The notes under the pieces were generated by a model, which did no database searches, was not told where the DNA came from, and saw only the letters and a program-made list of their open reading frames with translations. From the NCBI GenBank assembly GCA_964504335.1, contig CAZDET010000126.1, forward strand, positions 1 to 5,859: 5,859 nt of DNA, read 5' to 3'. Shown here piece by piece: positions 1 to 4,800 of this stretch; position 1 is the stretch's first letter, and every line of letters starts with the position of its first letter. Made by a program: the position numbers and the translations under genes. This DNA is from CAZDET01 sp964504335. Lineage in GTDB: Bacteria > Bacteroidota > Bacteroidia > Chitinophagales > Saprospiraceae.

Positions 1-36
1 GTAGTCTCCGTAGGTAGCATCCAATTGGAACAATAA
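1..36 (+). CDS. Possible C-terminal tail of an upstream gene
   Basis: Frame 1 is open from the window edge and reads VVSVGSIQLEQ before a TAA stop at 34-36. The other two forward frames stop within the first 15 bases. A beta-strand-like hydrophobic tail such as this would suit the end of a protein, but eleven codons are too few to assign a family and the open stretch could be chance. No function is proposed. Confidence 0.2.
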   Translation, partial: VVSVGSIQLEQ

Positions 37-57
37 CCCCCTTTTTGGAACAATAAC
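25..57. repeat. 13-base direct repeat, two copies 20 bases apart
   Basis: The sequence TTGGAACAATAAC occurs at 25-37 and again exactly at 45-57. The 20-base start-to-start distance is close to two helical turns, so a protein bound to both copies would sit on one face of the DNA. It lies about 120 bases before the start of the lipoprotein gene. It could be an operator or a small duplication near the end of an upstream gene. The two copies are seen directly; the role is unknown. Confidence 0.5.
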
Positions 58-139
58 GGAAACCGCCAACGGCGAAAGGCAATAATTTTGAATCATCCAA
101 AAGCAAACACACATCGGACGTACCGGGTCCCCCCAGAGA

Positions 140-151
140 TATACCCTTTGC
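140..151 (+). promoter_or_regulatory. Weak Bacteroidota-type -7 promoter candidate
   Basis: TATACCCTTTGC resembles the Bacteroidota -7 element (TAnnTTTG) except for one extra base between TA and TTTG. It lies about 30 bases before the ATG at 180, a reasonable leader length. No convincing TTG-type -33 element is visible upstream, so support is weak. Confidence 0.25.
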
Positions 152-179
152 GTTTCGATTTTAAAAAATCAAACAAACT

Positions 180-1571
180 ATGAAACACCTCCTCCCGGGG
201 CTATTGTTGGTGGCCTTGACGGCTTGCGCTGCCGCCACGAATACCGTTTCCCAGCCTCGAATTGAACTCGAAGTCAAGGGCGCTCCCTCCGGGTCCGTCT
301 ATTTGATTGCCACCGTCGAAAATCAAAACTACCGTCTGGATTCCGCGGAAGTTGGGCCAGCTGGTAGCATTATGTTTCAACCGGCCGAAGCCTATCCGAG
401 CGGCCTGCTCTACGCGCTTCTGCCGGACGAAACGTACGTTCCCCTTTTAGTAGATACCGATCAGGCGTTCGTGCTGCGCACGCAGTCGAACGACCTTATC
501 GGTTCTATGCAGGTGGAAGGCAGCCTGGATAACGAACTGCTGTACCGAAGCCTGCAACTCGAAGCGCAGCATCAGGCAATACTGACGGAGCTCCAAAACG
601 ACGGCAGCATCACTGAAGCGGGCCTGCAGCAACGGCAGCAGGATTTAGAAGCCGAACGCCGCGCTTTCCTGGAGCAACTGTTCGAGCAGCATCCGGAATC
701 CTTCTTCACTTCCTTCAAGCGGGCAGGCCAAAACCCGCAAATTCGTACAATTCTGGCCGCCGACGGTACCCCCGATGAAGGGGCTCAGGTGGCCGCCTAC
801 CGCAAGGACTTTTGGGCGGGCGTCGACCTGACCGACGAGCGCCTGCTGCGCACTCCGGTCATTGCTAATAAGCTGCAGCGCTTTATGACCGAATTGACGG
901 TTCAACACCAGGATTCAATTATCGCTGCCGCCGATTACCTTCTCGGAAAAGTCCTGGATAAACCCGCTTATTTTCAATTTTTTGCCAACTGGATTGCCGT
1001 GCACTACGAACCCACCAAAGTGGCGCTGATGGATGCCGAGGCGGTCTACGTGCATATGGTCCAAAATTACTTCACCCAAGAGCGGGCCTTCTGGGCCGAT
1101 TCCATGACGGTGTACGGTCTGCAACAACGGGCCGGTCAGATGGCCGCCAGTCGAGTGGGCCAGATCGGGCCAACGGTTACCGCCAACGATCCCGCCGGTA
1201 ACCCGCGGTCTACGGCCGATATCGATGCCCCTTATCTGATCGTATATCTCTACAATCCGGATTGCGATCACTGCATCGAAGAGACCCCCAGGTTGGTGGA
1301 TTTTTACCATCAGTGGAAAGACCGGGGAGTAGGCGTATATGCGATTGCCATCGATGCCGAACCGGCTATCTGGCGGCAATTTATCCAGGCCAATCAAATG
1401 GATTGGGTCAACGTGATGGACCCCACCAATGCAGCCATTTACGGTAAATACTACGTCGACAATACCCCCGAAATCTACGTGCTCAACCCCGATCGCCGCA
1501 TCATCGGCAAGAACCTGAAGGTGCACCAGATCGAGACGATTATTACGCGTGATCAAAATTCAAATTTATAA
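180..1571 (+). CDS. Thioredoxin-fold (TlpA-like) lipoprotein, DUF4369-DUF5106-thioredoxin
   Basis: This is a predicted membrane-anchored thiol-redox protein facing the periplasm. Residues 1-16 form a lipoprotein signal with lipobox LTAC, so Cys16 would be lipidated. Residues about 25-120 match a DUF4369-like beta domain (vyL, LDS and the EGSLDNELLY region). Residues about 150-305 are mostly helical and resemble DUF5106, including DLTDERLLRTPVI. From about residue 329 (IGPTV) a thioredoxin fold follows, with the active site Cys362-Asp-His-Cys365 and the cis-proline at Thr429-Pro430. The tryptophan usual before the first cysteine is replaced (NPDCDHC), as often seen in Bacteroidota members. The length of 463 residues fits the complete three-domain type, and no key residue is missing. 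The ATG has no Shine-Dalgarno sequence but an A-rich leader, which is normal for the phylum. The substrate is unknown: family relatives reduce or isomerise exported disulfides. The next gene encodes a cysteine-rich exported protein. Confidence 0.93.
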   Translation: MKHLLPGLLLVALTACAAATNTVSQPRIELEVKGAPSGSVYLIATVENQNYRLDSAEVGPAGSIMFQPAEAYPSGLLYALLPDETYVPLLVDTDQAFVLRTQSNDLIGSMQVEGSLDNELLYRSLQLEAQHQAILTELQNDGSITEAGLQQRQQDLEAERRAFLEQLFEQHPESFFTSFKRAGQNPQIRTILAADGTPDEGAQVAAYRKDFWAGVDLTDERLLRTPVIANKLQRFMTELTVQHQDSIIAAADYLLGKVLDKPAYFQFFANWIAVHYEPTKVALMDAEAVYVHMVQNYFTQERAFWADSMTVYGLQQRAGQMAASRVGQIGPTVTANDPAGNPRSTADIDAPYLIVYLYNPDCDHCIEETPRLVDFYHQWKDRGVGVYAIAIDAEPAIWRQFIQANQMDWVNVMDPTNAAIYGKYYVDNTPEIYVLNPDRRIIGKNLKVHQIETIITRDQNSNL

Positions 1572-1580
1572 AGTGAAACC

Positions 1581-1622
1581 GCCGCTCAGCGCTACCCGCT
1601 GAGCCGGCATTCGCTATTTTTT
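1581..1622 (+). terminator. Terminator-like hairpin after the lipoprotein gene
   Basis: GCTCAGCG (1584-1591) pairs perfectly with CGCTGAGC (1597-1604) around a five-base loop. GCC (1581-1583) can add three pairs with GGC (1606-1608) past one bulged C. A run of six T begins at 1617, eight bases after the stem, which is further than in a classic intrinsic terminator. It starts 10 bases after the TAA stop, so it probably ends or stabilises the upstream transcript. Confidence 0.5.
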
Positions 1623-1624
1623 AT

Positions 1625-1636
1625 TCACACTTTGCG
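1625..1636 (+). promoter_or_regulatory. Very weak -7-like element for the large gene
   Basis: TCACACTTTGCG contains the TTTGC half of the Bacteroidota -7 element and shares CTTTGCG with the candidate upstream of the first gene, but it lacks the TA part and a -33 element. If it is the promoter, the leader would be about 65 bases long and would contain the hairpin at 1657-1677. Positions 1678-1699 are A/T-rich and could instead hold the start signals. Confidence 0.18.
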
Positions 1637-1656
1637 AGTGCGCCAGGTGCTCCGCT

Positions 1657-1677
1657 GGGCGAAGTACGCCCTTTTTT
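1657..1677 (+). terminator. Intrinsic terminator or attenuator hairpin
   Basis: GGGCG (1657-1661) and CGCCC (1667-1671) form a five-pair GC stem around the loop AAGTA, followed at once by six T (1672-1677). This is the classic form, though with a short stem. It ends only 22 bases before the ATG of the next gene. It may be a second terminator for the upstream gene, or an attenuator in the leader of the downstream gene. The left arm can alternatively pair with CGCCAG at 1641-1646. Confidence 0.55.
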
Positions 1678-1699
1678 ACCCATAAAAATAGAATTTATC

Positions 1700-1816
1700 A
1701 TGTTTCATCAAACCTTATTTCAAAAGGTCCGCGACCCTGATGCGAATCGATGGGCAATAGGGCCATTACTATTGATAGTATTAATTTTGCTGCTATCTAG
1801 CCAGCTAAGTCGGGCC
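1700..1816 (+). other. Signal peptide with a long N-region
   Basis: Residues 1-22 form an unusually long polar start containing K9, R11 and R17. An uninterrupted hydrophobic core, LLLIVLILLL, follows at 23-32. SSQLSRAQS then gives a likely signal peptidase I site after Ala39. No lipobox cysteine is present, so the protein should be released from the inner membrane rather than lipidated. The exact cleavage site is a prediction by eye. Confidence 0.8.
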
Positions 1817-4800
1817 CAATCGCCGCTAGTGTGCAATTCGTTCGAAACCCCAGGGGTTGGGGTGACTACCCGAATCATTCCAAGCAGCATTGGATCGATT
1901 CGATTGGCACTCCGTGGCGGCGATGGTGGCAACGTCTCCAAAGGAGGGAATCTCTGCAACAACGAGACCTGGGAAGGTGGCTCCGGAGCAGAAATCGGAG
2001 GCACCTTCCCAGTTGGCCTCGGGCCCAATGCCCTCAACCCAGGCGGAAAATTGAAATTCTACACGCCCGGAAACGGAGCTGGGCGTAGTACCGACTGTAG
2101 TGGCGGCAGTATACGAGCCGCCGGTGGTGGCTCCGCTGCGGTCTTATACTTACCACCAGGCCTACCGGACAATGGTCAGAACTGGATTGTATTGGCGGTA
2201 GCCGGCGGTGGCGGCGGTGCCAAACGAAACGTAGGCCTCGTTAATTCTTCGAGCAATGGTTTAGGCGCCAATGCAACCGAAGGTGGAGATACGGTAATAC
2301 TCAACATCCGCCCTCCGGTTATTGCGAACGGTGGTACGCTGAGTACTTGTGCGGAGGGGGTATCCGAAGGGCTTTCCGACGTTGTCGCCGCCGGCGGCGG
2401 CAGTGTGGGGTGTATCCGCATCAATGATGCGAGTGGGGGCTCCATGGCGAGTTCCTTCGCGATGATTGGAGATACCGTCAAAGTGGCCCTGCGGCCTGAT
2501 TCCGATTTCGCGCTCACGGGGGGCAAAAAAACTCGTGATAACGATGCCATTGGTGGCAACGGCTTCACCGGTGGTGGCGCTGGCCGCTTAGGTCCACTTT
2601 CCGGTGGCGGTGGTGGCGGCGGCGGTGGTGCCGGCGGTGGCGGTGCTGTGGGCGGCGAACAAGGTGGTGGCGGCGGTAGCTACATCACCTCCCTGTTTGG
2701 CGCATCCGCGATCGGCCGTACGGCCGGGGTTGATGGCGGCGGCAGCGAAAGCAACGGTGTCGTTACTTATGTTACTACGCAAGCCCCTATTCAGGCCAAT
2801 TGCAAATCGAATGTCACCATTACGCTGGATGCCAACGGGAACGGTGCGATCACCACTTCTAATATTGACAATGGTTCCTCTCCGGGCTGCGGCGGCAATT
2901 CACTCCGTTTGGCGATTGGGTCGAGCACGGCAACTTCCTTTCAGCTACGGTGCGTCAGTATTGGTACCCGTTCCGTCCGCCTGCAAGTAGTGAACAATTC
3001 TGGGGCCGTCCTTTCGGAATGTAGTACCAACTTCACCGTGCGGGAAAACCAAGCGCCCCAGGCGGTTTGTAGGGCTACCCCCGTAGAGGTGGTGCCCGTC
3101 GGGAATGATAGCGTATTGCTGGATCCCAACCTCTTTGACGGCGGCTCTTTCGATAATTGCGGTGGCGGCGGCGGCATTGCCAGCCGGTCGGTGAGTCCGG
3201 CATCGGTGAGTTGTGGGGATGTGGGGAGCCGTGCCGTTACCCTGACGGTCACGGACCGCAGCGGTAATTCGGCCACTTGTATAGCCTCCATCAATGTGAT
3301 TGGGGTGCGGGCCAGCTGCCAGACCTCTATCACTAAAGTGCTGGATGCCAGTGGTGCAGCCCAATTGATACCAAGTGATCTGGATAACAATTCTATTTTT
3401 AATAATTGCGGGTCGGAATCCCTGCGCCTGGCCGATGGTGCGGGCAACCCCCTGGGTACCGTCCTCGACCTGGATTGCAATAGCACCGGTACCAATCTGC
3501 CCATCCGACTGCAAGTGGTGAATAGTAGCGGGGCCGTTGTGGATGAATGTACAACTTCCTACTCCGTCGTGGATAACACCCCGCCTACGGCCATCTGCTC
3601 GACGAACCCACCGGCGATCGTGGTTACCTCCAGTCAGATTCTAATATCCGGCGTTCTCTTCGATGGGGGATCGACGGACAACTGTGGGATTGATTTCTTC
3701 AGACTCGATCCTTTTTCTGCTAACTGCGATGATATCGGTATCAAAACCTTCACCTTGACGGCCATTGATAAAAGCGGCAACACTTCCAGTTGTACCGTGG
3801 ATGTACCGGTGGTGGATGCACTGGCCGATTGTCAGAATCCGGGCAACTTCAATGTCGATATCGGTACGAGTGGAAGTGCCCAAATTACCGTCAATGACAT
3901 CAATGCCAACAGTAAGTTTGGCGTCTGTGACCCCACACAAAGCCTGCGCCTGGCCAATGGAAACGGCGATCCAATTGAAAATAACATCCTGACCGTAACT
4001 TGTGCCGACGCCGGTGGCGACCAGCCCATTCGACTCCAGGTCGTGAACGGGCAGAATCAGGTGGTCTCCGAATGTCAAACGACTTATTCGGTAGTTGGCA
4101 CATCCCCCCAGGCCCTGTGCAAAAGTCAGGTCGTGATTGATTTGGATGATTCGGGCCAAGGAATACTCTCAGTAGCCGATCTGGATAATGGCTCGCAGCT
4201 AGGCTGTGGCAATGCAGGGACGCTCGTCCTGATTGATCCGGTAGGATCAGAAATCGCTTCACCAACCACGCTTACTTGCGAATCGATTACTTCCAGTGCC
4301 CCTTATCGCTTAGCGGTTGTTATTAGTGGGGAAAACGTGAGCGAATGTACCTCCTCGGTCATGATTCGCGACGTGACGCCCCCCCAAGTCAGTTGTACTA
4401 GCAATACGGTGGATGTCTACCTGAATGCACAAGGCCAGGGTACAGTAACCCAGGATCAGGTGGATACCGGCTCTTCTGACAACTGTGGGATCGTTGGCCG
4501 GACCTTTAGTCAAACGAATTTTGACTGTAGTAATGTCGGTGGAACCATCGCAGATACCCTGTTTCTTGCGGATGCAGTGGGAAATGGGGCATTTTGTGCA
4601 TTTTCCGTTCGGGTATTGGATACCATTCCACCTACGCCCAGCTGTGCGAATCAGGTCGATATTTATTTAGATTTCAACGGCCAGGCTACTTTGACGGTAG
4701 GGGAGGTCGATGCAGGCTCTACGGATAATTGCGGCATCAGCAGCCGCACCCTCAGCCAAACGAATTTTAGCTGTGCGAATATCGGCGCAGGGACTGTTGA

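Noticed and set aside
64..74. Small hairpin CGCC-AAC-GGCG
   Set aside because: Only four pairs with a three-base loop and no T run directly after it; too weak to call a terminator.
157..170. A/T palindrome GATTTTAAAAAATC just before the first gene
   Set aside because: Low-complexity A/T sequence common in Bacteroidota leaders, with a two-base centre that cannot form a good hairpin loop; no operator can be claimed.
915..1556. Long reverse-strand open frame (213 codons) within the lipoprotein gene
   Set aside because: It lies wholly opposite a well-supported coding region, its translation shows no domain or plausible protein composition, and it has no leader. It is a shadow of the real gene.
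2176..2990. Ala/Pro/Val-rich open frames on both strands over the glycine tract
   Set aside because: These are alternative readings of GGT/GGC-rich DNA. The forward frame from 1700 explains the sequence with recognisable domain patterns.
2941..4265. Several overlapping reverse-strand open frames of 120-190 codons
   Set aside because: They overlap one another and all lie opposite the repeat region, whose forward frame has coherent cysteine repeats. Their number reflects the codon bias of the forward strand.
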